From JAENVT01 sp963720775 (GTDB lineage Bacteria; Actinomycetota; Acidimicrobiia; Acidimicrobiales; Ilumatobacteraceae), in contig CAVRGR010000001.1 in assembly GCA_963720775.1 (NCBI GenBank), positions 62,001-126,000 on the forward strand: DNA of 64,000 nucleotides, read 5' to 3'. Of the stretch, positions 28,941 through 37,821 are shown piece after piece. A model generated the notes under the pieces. It had not been told where the DNA came from, searched no databases, and saw only the letters and a program-made list of their open reading frames with translations. The translations under genes and the position numbers were made by a program. Every line of letters starts with the position of its first letter. Within the stretch, counting starts at the first letter, position 1.

Positions 28941-30323
28941 ATGGGCACCTTCGACGAAGAAGGGAACTACCAGCCCCGCCAGGTCATCGATGACGACCTG
29001 GGCATGTCCTTTGCCGATGCGATCGAAGGGACGATGGTCGAAGTCGAAGACGGCCAGTTGGTCAACGGCGTCGTCGTCAAGATCGACAAGGACGAGGTTC
29101 TGCTCGACATCGGCTACAAGAGCGAAGGCGTCATCCTCGCTCGTGAGCTCAGCATCCGCAACGACGTGAACCCGCACGAGATCGTCAAGCTCGGCGAGAA
29201 GATCGAAGCGCTGGTCCTGCAGAAGGAAGACAAAGAGGGTCGGTTGCTGCTGTCCAAGAAGCGGGCGCAGTACGAGCGGGCGTGGGGCACGATCGAGAAG
29301 ATCAAGGAAGCCGACGGCATGGTCGAGGGTCCGGTGATCGAGGTCGTCAAGGGTGGTCTCATCGTCGACATCGGGCTGCGCGGTTTTCTCCCGGCCTCGC
29401 TCGTCGAGCTCCGTCGTGTTCGCGATCTGGCGCCATACATCGGCAAGACCGTGCAGGCCAAGATCATCGAGCTCGACAAGAACCGCAACAACGTCGTGCT
29501 CAGCCGTCGTGCGTTCTTGGAAGAGACGCAGAAGGAATCGCGTGACAGCTTCCTCACCAACCTGAAGCCCGGCGAGGTGCGTCAGGGCGTCGTGTCGAGT
29601 GTGGTCAGCTTCGGCGCCTTCGTCGACCTCGGCGGCATGGATGGTCTCATCCACGTCAGTGAGTTGTCGTGGAAGCACGTCGACCACCCGGGTGCCGTGG
29701 TTGCCGTCGGCGACCCCGTCACCGTTCAGGTACTCGATGTCGATTTCGATCGCGAGCGGATCAGCCTCTCGCTCAAGGCCACGCAGCAGGATCCCTGGCA
29801 AGAGTTCGCCAGCACCCACGAGGTCGGTCAGCTGGTCTACGGCAGGGTCACCAAGCTCGTGCCGTTCGGTGGCTTCGTCCAGGTCGGCGATGGCATCGAG
29901 GGTCTCGTCCACATCTCGGAGATGAGCACTCACCACGTCGAGGCACCCGAGCAGGTCGTAACCCCCGGTGAAGAGCTGTGGGTCAAGATCATCGATCTCG
30001 ATCTCGCCCGCCGGCGCATCAGCTTGTCGATCAAGCAGGCTGCCGAGGGCGGCGAACTGGCCGAGGAGTATCGCCAGCACTTCGAGATCGACGAGCACGG
30101 CAACTGGACCGCCGGCGGCGACGATGCCGAGCGTGAGGCCGCGTGGGCCGAGTACTACGAGAACAACCCCGACGCGACCCGCGGCGAGGCCGAGGCAGCG
30201 CTCGGTGCAGCGCCTGCCTCCGCAGATGTGCCGGCTGCAGTGGAAGCCCCGGTTGCCGACGGGCCCGAAACCGAAGCTGCTGCCGAGCCGACCGCCGACG
30301 CCGCTCCCGCTGCCGACGGCTGA
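28941..30323 (+). CDS. rpsA: 30S ribosomal protein S1
   Basis: Four S1 RNA-binding repeats, the actinobacterial arrangement: GVVVKIDKDEVLLDIGYKSEG (~35-105), EGPVIEVVKGGLIVDIGLRG (~125-190), QGVVSSVVSFGAFVDLGGMDG (~210-278) and YGRVTKLVPFGGFVQVGDGIEG (~295-365). An acidic, alanine-rich tail follows. S1 helps the ribosome bind and unwind mRNA leaders. The ATG at 28941 (MGTFDEEGNYQPRQVIDDDL) is chosen as the simplest start. In-frame TTG (28902) and GTG (28875) codons upstream would add 13-22 residues and cannot be excluded. The length is 460 aa. The gene order polA-rpsA-coaE is typically actinobacterial. Confidence 0.95.
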   Translation: MGTFDEEGNYQPRQVIDDDLGMSFADAIEGTMVEVEDGQLVNGVVVKIDKDEVLLDIGYKSEGVILARELSIRNDVNPHEIVKLGEKIEALVLQKEDKEGRLLLSKKRAQYERAWGTIEKIKEADGMVEGPVIEVVKGGLIVDIGLRGFLPASLVELRRVRDLAPYIGKTVQAKIIELDKNRNNVVLSRRAFLEETQKESRDSFLTNLKPGEVRQGVVSSVVSFGAFVDLGGMDGLIHVSELSWKHVDHPGAVVAVGDPVTVQVLDVDFDRERISLSLKATQQDPWQEFASTHEVGQLVYGRVTKLVPFGGFVQVGDGIEGLVHISEMSTHHVEAPEQVVTPGEELWVKIIDLDLARRRISLSIKQAAEGGELAEEYRQHFEIDEHGNWTAGGDDAEREAAWAEYYENNPDATRGEAEAALGAAPASADVPAAVEAPVADGPETEAAAEPTADAAPAADG

Positions 30324-30341
30324 CCACAGCGCGCTCGCTTC

Positions 30342-30356
30342 GGGGGTTGCGCCCCC
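30342..30356. terminator. Hairpin between convergent rpsA and response regulator
   Basis: GGGGG (30342-30346), loop TTGCG, CCCCC (30352-30356), located in the 40 bp between two convergent genes. It is short but GC-only and could act in both directions. No U tract is present. Confidence 0.5.
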
Positions 30357-30363
30357 AAGAGAT

Positions 30364-30987
30364 CTAGCTGAGCTTGACGATTCCCATCTTGACGGCCATC
30401 AGCACGGCTTGGGTGCGATCTCGGGCGTTGAGCTTCTCGTAGATCGACGCCAGGTGGTTCTTGACCGTCTTGCCGCTGATGTACAACTGTTCAGCGATCT
30501 CGTTGGTGCCGAATCCATCGGCGACGAGTTGCAACACCTCTTCTTCGCGGGCCGAGATCAGGGCGTCGTCCTTGCGAGCCTCGTCGAGCATCGCCGCGGC
30601 GAGGCGCGGAGACATGGGACGGTCGCCGTTGGCGGCGAGTTGGATGGCGAGGATCACCTCGCTGATCGACGAGTCCTTGGTGAGGTAACCGACGGCACCG
30701 GCGCGGATGGCACGGTCGATGACATCGCGATCGATGTGCATCGTCAGCATCACGACGCGTTGCCGGCCATCGGCTTCGACCAGCCGGCGGGCAGCCTCGA
30801 CACCGTCCATGCCCGGCATGGAGACATCCATAAGGACGACGTCGGGCTTGTGCTCGAGGGCGAGGCGGATGGCAGTGGCGCCGTCTGCCGCCTCGGCGAC
30901 GACCTTGATGCCTTCGCTTTCCAGCGCGCGTCTGATGCCTTGGCGCAGCATGGTGTGGTCATCGACCAGGATTACCGAGAGTCCCAT
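30364..30987 (-). CDS. NarL/LuxR-family response regulator
   Basis: This 207-aa protein has a receiver domain (LVDDHTMLRQGIRRAL, phosphoacceptor Asp in VVLMDVSMPGMDG, VVMLTMH, Lys in YLTKD). A linker and a C-terminal LuxR-type helix-turn-helix follow (ISAREEEVLQLVADGFGTNEIAEQLYISGKTVKNHLASIYEKL). It is a DNA-binding transcription factor activated by phosphorylation. It overlaps the end of the upstream kinase gene by 16 bp, so the two form a cognate pair. The pair interrupts the usual rpsA-coaE adjacency. Its targets cannot be deduced from the window. Confidence 0.93.
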   Translation of the reverse strand: MGLSVILVDDHTMLRQGIRRALESEGIKVVAEAADGATAIRLALEHKPDVVLMDVSMPGMDGVEAARRLVEADGRQRVVMLTMHIDRDVIDRAIRAGAVGYLTKDSSISEVILAIQLAANGDRPMSPRLAAAMLDEARKDDALISAREEEVLQLVADGFGTNEIAEQLYISGKTVKNHLASIYEKLNARDRTQAVLMAVKMGIVKLS

Positions 30988-32708
30988 CGTTGTCTCCTGT
31001 CGTCAGAGCGAAGGTGCACTTGAATCTCCGTACCACCGCGCACGGATGGGCGGATGGAGAGCTCAGCGCCGATTCGGGCGGCACGTTCGCGCATCCCTAT
31101 GATGCCATAACTATCGGCTCGGCTGGTGTGCACTCCAAGCCCGACTCCGTCGTCGCGAACCGTTATCGACGCGTTGGTGGGGGTTTCGTTGACGGTCACG
31201 GTGAGGTGCGTGGCCTGAGAATGGCGTTCGACGTTGGTGATGGCTTCGCGGGCGATCTGCCACATCTCCCGCTCTTGCATGAGGGGCAAGCGCCCGGCAA
31301 CACGCACGTCGTGATCGGTGATGATGCCTGTTCGCTGTTGAACCCTCGTGAGAAAATCGCGCACGATGCTGGCCAGGTCGTAGGTGTCGGTGACCTCGGT
31401 TCGCAGGTCGAACAACGTGTCGCGCACGTCGGAGACGACAGCAGTGACCTGAGTGCGAAGGTCTTCCAACACCGACTCGACCTCACCTCCGTCTGCCGCG
31501 ATGGAACGCGCCCGATCGATCTCGAACCCGATCATCGCGAGTGATGACCCGATGTGATCGTGCAAGTCACGGGCAATGCGCGAGCGCTCCTCATCAGCAG
31601 CGAGCGTACGGATCCGGCCGAACATCCGTGCATTGTCGATGGCAATGCCGAATGGTTCCGTCAACCCATGGACGATTTCGGCCTGTTGCTGACCGAAGCT
31701 GTCGGTCTGGTCGGCCTCGACGGCGATCAGGCCGACCAGCGCACCACGTGCTCGCAACGCCGCGTACAGGCCGCTGCGCGCCGAGGCCGATACACCGCCG
31801 CGGAAGCTGAGATCGTCGATGCGGACAGTGCGAGGAGAGTCCATCGCCGCCCGCAGTCCTTCGGGAAGCCGGTCGAGTTGAAATGACGGTGGCGGTGAGA
31901 ACCCCAGGGCTCGTATTGGCTCGACGGCGCGATCGGTGGCGTTGACGAGGAAGACCGACAACGCGTCGTGGCGCACCATCGCCTGCATTCGCTGCACGGT
32001 CGAGTCGAGGACGTCGTCGAGGTCAAGCGAGGCCGGCAGCGTCTGGGCAACGCGTTGCAACGAGAACAGCAGCGAGTTGGCCTCAGCAAGGCGGCTGACA
32101 CGATCGAGTGCCAGTTGCTGCTGGCGTGCCGCCTCGAGCCCGGCTCGATGGGTGAGTCCACTCGTGAACGCAACCAGGCCGAGGAGGCCTGTCCACAGCG
32201 AACCGTCACGAAGACCGACCCCGAAACCGACGGCGTTCACGTGCTTTGCGGTGATCGCAGCGATGGCAGCGACCGCCAGTTCGGCGCTGAAGAACCCTCC
32301 CGCGGCGAACCCAGCGAGCATGCCCGACGGGATGAGGCACAGTGCGAACGGCGAGGACCACGCACCCGTTCCCAACACCACGATCAGGTGGAGGGCCTGC
32401 TCGCCGATGATTCGGATCCTCACCTTCGAGTCGTCTCGATATGGCACAGGCCGCAGGCATGTGACGATGGCGTAGATGCTGACGATCGCGGTGGCGGCGA
32501 TCAGTTTCCAGTTGTCCCAGCTGTAGTCCGGGCGCGAGCGGGCAATCGCCCCGGCTACGGCCAGAAGGCGAAATGGCCACAGCGGGGCTGCAGTCAGACT
32601 GGCGATCGGCGCTGGTGCCGGCGGGCGGGCGGCGGCTCGTCGCTCGACCCCTCCCGGAGGGGCGGCATGCACGTGGCGGCGCTCCACCAGGGGCCAACTG
32701 AGCGGCAT
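30972..32708 (-). CDS. Membrane sensor histidine kinase with GAF domain (NarX/DegS type)
   Basis: The N-terminal part carries several hydrophobic segments (LIAATAIVSIYAIVTCL, LHLIVVLGTGAWSSPFALCLIP, AELAVAAIAAITA, LLGLVAFTSG), predicting a membrane sensor. A GAF-like domain follows (SLDLDDVLDSTVQRMQAMVR ... GLIAVEADQTDSFGQQQAEI). Then comes the HisKA_3 phosphoacceptor motif (RSRIARDLHDHIGSSLAMIG) and a HATPase_c domain (REAITNVERHS, VRDDGVGLG, YGIIGMRERAARIGAEL). It phosphorylates the downstream regulator. The start is uncertain: the ATG at 32708 is used, but in-frame GTG (32765) and TTG/CTG-type starts up to 32807 are possible. The divergent coaE starts at 32822. The signal sensed is unknown. 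Confidence 0.9.
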   Translation of the reverse strand: MPLSWPLVERRHVHAAPPGGVERRAAARPPAPAPIASLTAAPLWPFRLLAVAGAIARSRPDYSWDNWKLIAATAIVSIYAIVTCLRPVPYRDDSKVRIRIIGEQALHLIVVLGTGAWSSPFALCLIPSGMLAGFAAGGFFSAELAVAAIAAITAKHVNAVGFGVGLRDGSLWTGLLGLVAFTSGLTHRAGLEAARQQQLALDRVSRLAEANSLLFSLQRVAQTLPASLDLDDVLDSTVQRMQAMVRHDALSVFLVNATDRAVEPIRALGFSPPPSFQLDRLPEGLRAAMDSPRTVRIDDLSFRGGVSASARSGLYAALRARGALVGLIAVEADQTDSFGQQQAEIVHGLTEPFGIAIDNARMFGRIRTLAADEERSRIARDLHDHIGSSLAMIGFEIDRARSIAADGGEVESVLEDLRTQVTAVVSDVRDTLFDLRTEVTDTYDLASIVRDFLTRVQQRTGIITDHDVRVAGRLPLMQEREMWQIAREAITNVERHSQATHLTVTVNETPTNASITVRDDGVGLGVHTSRADSYGIIGMRERAARIGAELSIRPSVRGGTEIQVHLRSDDRRQRWDSR

Positions 32709-32821
32709 TTGGTCGCGCAGAGGAGGATCGTTGCCGCGCGGACGCTGGTCGACCTCCTCACCCACAGCCCAGATGCTACCGAGAACGTGCCTGGTCAACG
32801 GGCGCAAGCTACATTGCCGCG

Positions 32822-33451
32822 ATGATCCTGGTCGGGCTCACTGGCGGCATTGGTTCAGGAAAGTCGACAGTCAGCGCACTTCTCGCCGCTCGCGGTGCAG
32901 TCATCATCGATGCCGACGACATCACTCGTGAGGTGCAGAGGCCCGGGTCGGCCGTCGTCGAAGCGATCGCCGAGCGGTTCGGCGAAGGCGTCCTCGACGC
33001 CGAGCGAGGTCTGATTCGAGCAAAGCTCGCCGAGATCGTGTTCGCCGACTCGGCCGCGCTCAGCGACCTCAACGCGATCGTTCATCCGGCTGTTGGCGCC
33101 GAGATCGAACGTCGAGTCGGCGAGTTGGCATCGACCGAGAACGTCGTTGTTCTCGACATCCCGTTGCTCACCGAGAACCCACGTCGAGGATTGCAAGGCA
33201 AGATCGTCGTCGACGTCCCTCCCGAGGTGCAGGTCGAACGGTTGGTGTCGTGTCGGGGGTTTACCACGGACGATGCCCGGGCGCGCATCGCCCGCCAAGC
33301 CGGCCGGGAGGACCGTTTGAGGGGCGCCGACTTCGTGATCGACAACTCTGGTACGCCCGAAGACCTCGCTCGACAGGTGGTCACGCTCTGGGATTGGCTC
33401 AAGTCGCTCTCGCAGCTACCGAGTGATTTCACCCTCTCCAAGCCGCGATGA
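32822..33451 (+). CDS. coaE: Dephospho-CoA kinase
   Basis: This 209-aa protein performs the last step of coenzyme A synthesis, phosphorylating the 3'-OH of dephospho-CoA. It has the P-loop GLTGGIGSGKSTVSALLA at the N-terminus, the substrate-site DADDITREV, the NAIVHPAVGAEI and VVLDIPLLTE segments, and a lid-type RIARQAGREDRLRGADFVIDNSGT. Length and motifs match CoaE throughout. Actinobacterial versions sometimes carry a C-terminal UPF0157 domain; this one does not. The following acyl-CoA synthetase starts 20 bp after its stop. Confidence 0.95.
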   Translation: MILVGLTGGIGSGKSTVSALLAARGAVIIDADDITREVQRPGSAVVEAIAERFGEGVLDAERGLIRAKLAEIVFADSAALSDLNAIVHPAVGAEIERRVGELASTENVVVLDIPLLTENPRRGLQGKIVVDVPPEVQVERLVSCRGFTTDDARARIARQAGREDRLRGADFVIDNSGTPEDLARQVVTLWDWLKSLSQLPSDFTLSKPR

Positions 33452-33470
33452 CCGGACCGAAGCGCGCCGA

Positions 33471-34961
33471 ATGATCACGCTGGCAGATCCTCTCCATCAT
33501 GCTCGCTCTTGCTTCGGCGAACGCGTCGCAGTGATAGACGGCGACGACACGTTCACGTGGCACGAGGTGACTGATCGGTGCGGCAGGCTGGCGTCCGGTC
33601 TCGCTGCTCTGGGCGTCGACCGTGGTGATCGTGTGGCGCTGCTGGCAGCGAACGGACACCGATTCATGGAGGCCTACTTCGGTCTGCCTGCAGCGGGGAT
33701 GGTGCTGGTTCCCCTCAACACTCGCCTTGCGCCGGCCGAGCTGGCGCACATCGTCCAGCACAGTGGAGCCCGCGTGCTGCTCACCGATCGCGATGTGGGT
33801 CTGCTCGGCGCTCTCGTAGATCACGTGATCGGCACCGAAGACTACGAGCGATTGATTGCTCGGTCAGCGTCGCGTCTCGGCGATGTCGACCTCTCTCCAA
33901 GTGATGTGGCCGCGCTGTTCTACACGGGCGGAACAACCGGGTTGCCGAAGGGAGTGATGTTGACCCACGGCAACCTGGTGGCCAATGCCTTCAACAAGGT
34001 CCTGGCGTGTTCGCTCGAGGCGTCCGACGTCTTCCTCGGCGCTCCGGCGATGTTCCACGTTGCCGGTATCGCCCCGCTCACGGGGCTGGCCTGGTTGGGT
34101 GGGCAGACGGTCACGGTCCCGATGTTCGATGCGGGACTATGCCTCGACCTCATCGCCAGGCACCGCGCAACCGTCTTCTTGCCGGTTCCCACGATGCTGG
34201 CGGCACTGGTTGCCGAGCAGCGCCGAGAACCCCGCGACGTCTCGTCGCTCCGTCTGCTGGGTCACGCCGGTTCACCGATCGCCGGTGAACTGATCCGACA
34301 GGCCCACGAGGTCTTTCCCGACACCGAGCTGGCGCAGTTCTACGGCGCGACGGAAACCTCATCGGTGGTCACTCGCCTCCGTCACGAAGAGGCGACGCTT
34401 GGCACCGAGCTGGCCGGCTCGTGTGGCCAGCCCGCGGTCGGCGTCGCCGTACGCATCGTCGACATCGATGGTGGATTATGCGGGGTTGGGGAGATCGGCG
34501 AAGTCGTCGTGCGCTCCAACGCGGTCACGGTCGGGTACTGGAACGATGCCAAGGCGACGGCCGATGCGCTTCGCGGTGGCTGGTATCACACTGGTGATCT
34601 GGGGTTCCTCAACGATCGCCAGTACCTGTTCGTGGTCGATCGGGCCAAGGACATGATCGTGTCCGGGGGAGAGAACGTGTATTCCGTCGAGGTCGAGGAC
34701 GTCTTGTACCGCCATCCCGGAGTCGCCGAGGCGGCGGTGTTCGGCGTGCCCGACGAACGCTGGGGCGAAGCCGTGCACGCGATCGTGGTGCCCTATCCCG
34801 GCGTGACGTTGGACGAACATTCGTTGCAAGCGCACTGTCGCGAGTCGATCGCCGGCTACAAGGTGCCGAAGGCGATCGAGATCTCCGACGAACCGCTGCC
34901 GAAGTCCGGTCCGGGCAAGATCCTCAAACGAGTGCTGCGCGATCGCTACGTGAGCGGGTAG
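33471..34961 (+). CDS. AMP-dependent acyl-CoA synthetase (ligase)
   Basis: A 496-aa ANL-superfamily enzyme that activates a carboxylic acid to its CoA thioester through an acyl-adenylate. Core motifs are ALFYTGGTTGLPKGVMLTHGN (phosphate loop), YGATET, YHTGDLG, the hinge/A8 KDMIVSGGENVYSVEVED, and a C-terminal PKSGPGKILKR with the adenylation Lys. The ATG at 33471 (MITLADPLHHARSCFGERVAV) is preferred over an upstream in-frame start within coaE. The chain is short and of the medium/long-chain fatty acid or aryl-CoA ligase type. The substrate cannot be read from the sequence. It follows coaE by 20 bp. Confidence 0.92.
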   Translation: MITLADPLHHARSCFGERVAVIDGDDTFTWHEVTDRCGRLASGLAALGVDRGDRVALLAANGHRFMEAYFGLPAAGMVLVPLNTRLAPAELAHIVQHSGARVLLTDRDVGLLGALVDHVIGTEDYERLIARSASRLGDVDLSPSDVAALFYTGGTTGLPKGVMLTHGNLVANAFNKVLACSLEASDVFLGAPAMFHVAGIAPLTGLAWLGGQTVTVPMFDAGLCLDLIARHRATVFLPVPTMLAALVAEQRREPRDVSSLRLLGHAGSPIAGELIRQAHEVFPDTELAQFYGATETSSVVTRLRHEEATLGTELAGSCGQPAVGVAVRIVDIDGGLCGVGEIGEVVVRSNAVTVGYWNDAKATADALRGGWYHTGDLGFLNDRQYLFVVDRAKDMIVSGGENVYSVEVEDVLYRHPGVAEAAVFGVPDERWGEAVHAIVVPYPGVTLDEHSLQAHCRESIAGYKVPKAIEISDEPLPKSGPGKILKRVLRDRYVSG

Positions 34962-34976
34962 GCGTACTCTTCGAGG

Positions 34977-35861
34977 ATGCTCCCCACAAAACCCTTCGGA
35001 CGAACCGGTCACCAATCGACCCGGGCCATCTTCGGCGCCGCGGCTCTCGGTCGAATGAGCCAGGAGCGAGCCGACGAGACCATGGCCGTTGTCGACGCGA
35101 GCGGCGTCAACCACATCGACACTGCGGCCGGCTACGGCGATTCGGAACTGCGGCTCGCGCCGTGGCTCGCAGGGGCGCGACACCGAGTGTTCCTGGCCAC
35201 CAAGACGGGCGAACGATCCGGCTCCGAAGCCCGCGCCGAGCTGGAGGGATCGCTCACCCGGTTGGCAGTCGACCAGGTCGACCTCGTCCAGCTGCACAAC
35301 CTCGTGGAGCCCGACGAGTGGGAGATCGCCTTCGCCCCCGGCGGTGCAGTCGAGGCGCTGGCCAAGGCGCGCGACGAGGGCCTCTGCCGTTTCATCGGAG
35401 TGACGGGGCACGGATTGCGAATTCCGGCGATGCATCTGCGTAGCCTGGGCGCGTTCGACTTCGACTCGGTACTTCTGCCGTACAACTACGTGTTGTTGGA
35501 ACTCCCCGAGTATCGCAGCGACGTCGAGGCTCTGCTCGAGCTCTGCGCGCAGCGGAACGTCGCGGTGCAGACGATCAAGTCGATCGCCCGCGGCCGCTGG
35601 CAAGGCAGTCGCGAAGGAAAGTTCAGCTGGTACGAACCGCTCACGGACCCCGCAGCCATCGCCCGCGCCGTGCGCTACGTGCTGGGTAACGCTCAGCTCT
35701 TCCTCAACACCACCAGCGATGCGACCCTCCTACCGGAGGTGTTGAACGCCGTCGATCAGGCCGCCGACTTCGCGGTTCCTTCCGACGCCGAGCTGCGCGC
35801 CGACATCTCTGACTTCGGCATCACTTCCCTGTTCGACGGTGGTGAGCTCGAGCGGATCTGA
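34977..35861 (+). CDS. Aldo/keto reductase
   Basis: A 294-aa TIM-barrel NAD(P)H-dependent oxidoreductase. The catalytic tetrad is visible: Asp and Tyr in HIDTAAGYGDSE, Lys in LATKTGE, His in VDLVQLHNLVEP. VQTIKSIARGRW lies where family members bind the cofactor. The ATG at 34977 starts 16 bp after the acyl-CoA synthetase stop, so the two are probably co-transcribed. The gene is closed by a strong hairpin at 35897-35921. The physiological substrate is unknown. Confidence 0.9.
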   Translation: MLPTKPFGRTGHQSTRAIFGAAALGRMSQERADETMAVVDASGVNHIDTAAGYGDSELRLAPWLAGARHRVFLATKTGERSGSEARAELEGSLTRLAVDQVDLVQLHNLVEPDEWEIAFAPGGAVEALAKARDEGLCRFIGVTGHGLRIPAMHLRSLGAFDFDSVLLPYNYVLLELPEYRSDVEALLELCAQRNVAVQTIKSIARGRWQGSREGKFSWYEPLTDPAAIARAVRYVLGNAQLFLNTTSDATLLPEVLNAVDQAADFAVPSDAELRADISDFGITSLFDGGELERI

Positions 35862-35896
35862 CCATCCAGCAGCACTTGACCCGTCACGTTTGTGAA

Positions 35897-35921
35897 CTGA
35901 GGCCCCGATGCGGGGCCTCAG
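35897..35921. terminator. Strong bidirectional hairpin terminator
   Basis: Perfect 10-bp stem CTGAGGCCCC (35897-35906), loop GATGC, GGGGCCTCAG (35912-35921). It lies between the convergent ends of the aldo/keto reductase and the MetE-like gene. There is no U run on either side, as is common for actinobacterial terminators. Confidence 0.75.
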
Positions 35922-35976
35922 CCGTCAGACGCTTGTTCGAGGTGATACGGGTCCCTGCCCGGCTGCGGGCTGCGCG

Positions 35977-37096
35977 TCAGCGCCAGATGTGCGCCGCCGC
36001 GTCGACGGTGAGGCGCAGCTTCCCCCATTGCACGTCTTCGGTGATGTCGTTGCCGTGCACGGTGCTGCTGAAGCCGCACTGCGGGCTCAGGCACAGTTGA
36101 TCGATGGGCACGTACTTGGCAGCTTCGTCGACGCGTTGCGCCAAGGAGTCGATCGATTCCATGTCGGCCACCTTCGAACTGATCAGACCCAACACGACCG
36201 TCTTGTTCTTCGGAACGAAGCGCAGTGGTGCGAAGTCGCCGGAGCGTTCGTCGTCGTACTCGAGGAAGTAGGCATCGACGTCGAGGTCGCCGAAGAGCAC
36301 CTCGGCCACGGGTTCGTAGCCACCCTCGGCAAACCACGTGCTCCTGAAGTTGCCGCGGCACAGGTGGATGCCGACGGTGAGATCACTTGGCCGTCCCCGC
36401 AACGCAGCGTTGATCGAGCGCGGCGTACGTGCGGGGTAGTTCGTTCGGGTCGTCACCGCGTTCGACGGCACCCGCACGCATCTTCGGATCGCAGAGATAG
36501 GCGAGGTTGGTGTCGTCGAGTTGGACGTATCGGCATCCGGCGTCGTACAAGGCTTGGATCTCATCGCGATAGCACTGCGCAAGATCGGCGAAGAAGACGT
36601 CGAGATCCGGGTACGACTCGATGTCGATGGCTGCGCGTCCGCCGCGAAAGTGGACCATCGTCGGCGATGGAATGCAGACCTTGGGTGTCTCGGTGGCAAC
36701 GCCGGCGAGATAGGTGAAGTCGTCGACCTGGATGTCGCGGACGTGACGCAATGGTCCGGTGACGGCAAGGCGCGGTGGCGTGAAATGGACGGTTTCGGCG
36801 GCGTTGGAGCTCGCCGCGATCGCACCACTGACCTCGACGCCCGCGAGTTGTTCGAGGAAGTCGAGGTGGAACCAGGTGCGCCGGAACTCGCCGTCGGTCA
36901 CGCTGCGCATGCCGACGGCTTCGACCTGTCGAACGGCGCGTGCGATGGCTTCGTCTTCGATCGCACGCTTCTCGGCCGCGGTCATCGTGCCCGCGGCGAA
37001 CTGCTCACGCGCGTCGAGAACGACCTTCGGGCGCAACAGGCTGCCGACCTGGTCGGCTCTGAAGGGTGGATCGACCGGACTCGTGACGGCGCTCAT
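35977..37096 (-). CDS. MetE-type (cobalamin-independent methionine synthase-like) protein, one apparent frameshift near 36415
   Basis: The first 238 codons start at the ATG at 37096 (FRADQVGSLLRPKVVL, TDGEFRRTWFHLDFLEQL, YVQLDDTNLAYLCD) and then run out of frame after PRTYAAL. A second frame carries the rest (GRPSDLTVGIHLCRGNFRS ... LEYDDERSG ... LCLSPQCGFSS). Removing one base near 36415 joins them as PRTYAALINAALRGRPSDL. The 1,120-nt span is one base over a multiple of three. The C-terminal half retains the MetE zinc ligands: HxC in GIHLCRGN, Glu in LEYDDE, Cys in SPQCGFSS. Such short MetE C-terminal homologues transfer alkyl groups to or from thiols, but the substrate is unknown. A second, only distantly similar copy lies at 62126. 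Confidence 0.8.
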
Positions 37097-37200
37097 GTCC
37101 GGACTGTAGATCAGTGTCGCGGGGGTCTGTGTTGCACCGTTGCTTCACGGCGAACGATGAGTTGGAGCGCATTCGGGAGGTGCTGACTAGTCTGCGAAAC

Positions 37201-37821
37201 ATGGCACACGAGTCCCAGCCTCGGTTCAGGGTCCATCACGCGCTGCGCATCAAAGGCTTCGTCAAGGTCGAGCACCTCGCCGAGTTGGCAGGTTTGCCCG
37301 AAGACGAAGTGTTGGCCCACCTCCAGGCGATGCAGGAGGAAGGTTACACCAACTTCCGGGAGCAGCGCGGCCTGTGGCAGCTCACACCCGACGGCCGCGA
37401 GGCCTACGCGATCGCCCTCGAAGAAGACGTCAACCGGCCAGGTTTCAAGGAGGGTCTCGCCCAGAAGTATCACCGGTTCCTGGAGATGAACGAGGTGTTC
37501 AAGGCCCTGTGCGCCGACTGGCAGCTCCGCGACGGGCAGCCGAACGATCATTCCGACGCGGCGTACGACGAAGCGTGCATCAAGCGACTGGGAGTGCTCG
37601 ACGACGAAGCCCAGCCGATCTGCCACACGTTCGCCGAAGTGGCCAAGCGGTTCGATGGGTACGCGGCTCGTCTCACCGGTAGTCGCACGGCCCTCGAGAA
37701 TGGCGACCAGCGCATGTTCACGGGTGTGATGTGCGGCTCGTACCACGACGTGTGGATGGAGTTGCACGAGGACCTGATCCTCACGCAGGGGATCGATCGA
37801 CTGGCCGAGGGCAGCTTCTAG
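37201..37821 (+). CDS. Winged-helix (MarR-like) protein
   Basis: A 206-aa protein. The N-terminal ~75 residues form a winged-helix domain (RFRVHHALRIKGFVKVEHLAELAGLPEDEVLAHLQAMQEEGYTNF, then a wing, RGLWQLTPDGREAYAIAL). A helical C-terminal domain follows (YHRFLEMNEVFKALCADWQLRDG, TFAEVAKRFDGYAARLTGSR, SYHDVWMELHEDLILTQGID). The ATG at 37201 is chosen because the upstream extension is unlike the family. It is divergent from the MetE-like gene, with ~100 bp between them, so it may regulate it. Similar domains accompany PEP-utilising enzymes in some actinobacteria (recollection, not checked). DNA binding is inferred. Confidence 0.75.
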   Translation: MAHESQPRFRVHHALRIKGFVKVEHLAELAGLPEDEVLAHLQAMQEEGYTNFREQRGLWQLTPDGREAYAIALEEDVNRPGFKEGLAQKYHRFLEMNEVFKALCADWQLRDGQPNDHSDAAYDEACIKRLGVLDDEAQPICHTFAEVAKRFDGYAARLTGSRTALENGDQRMFTGVMCGSYHDVWMELHEDLILTQGIDRLAEGSF

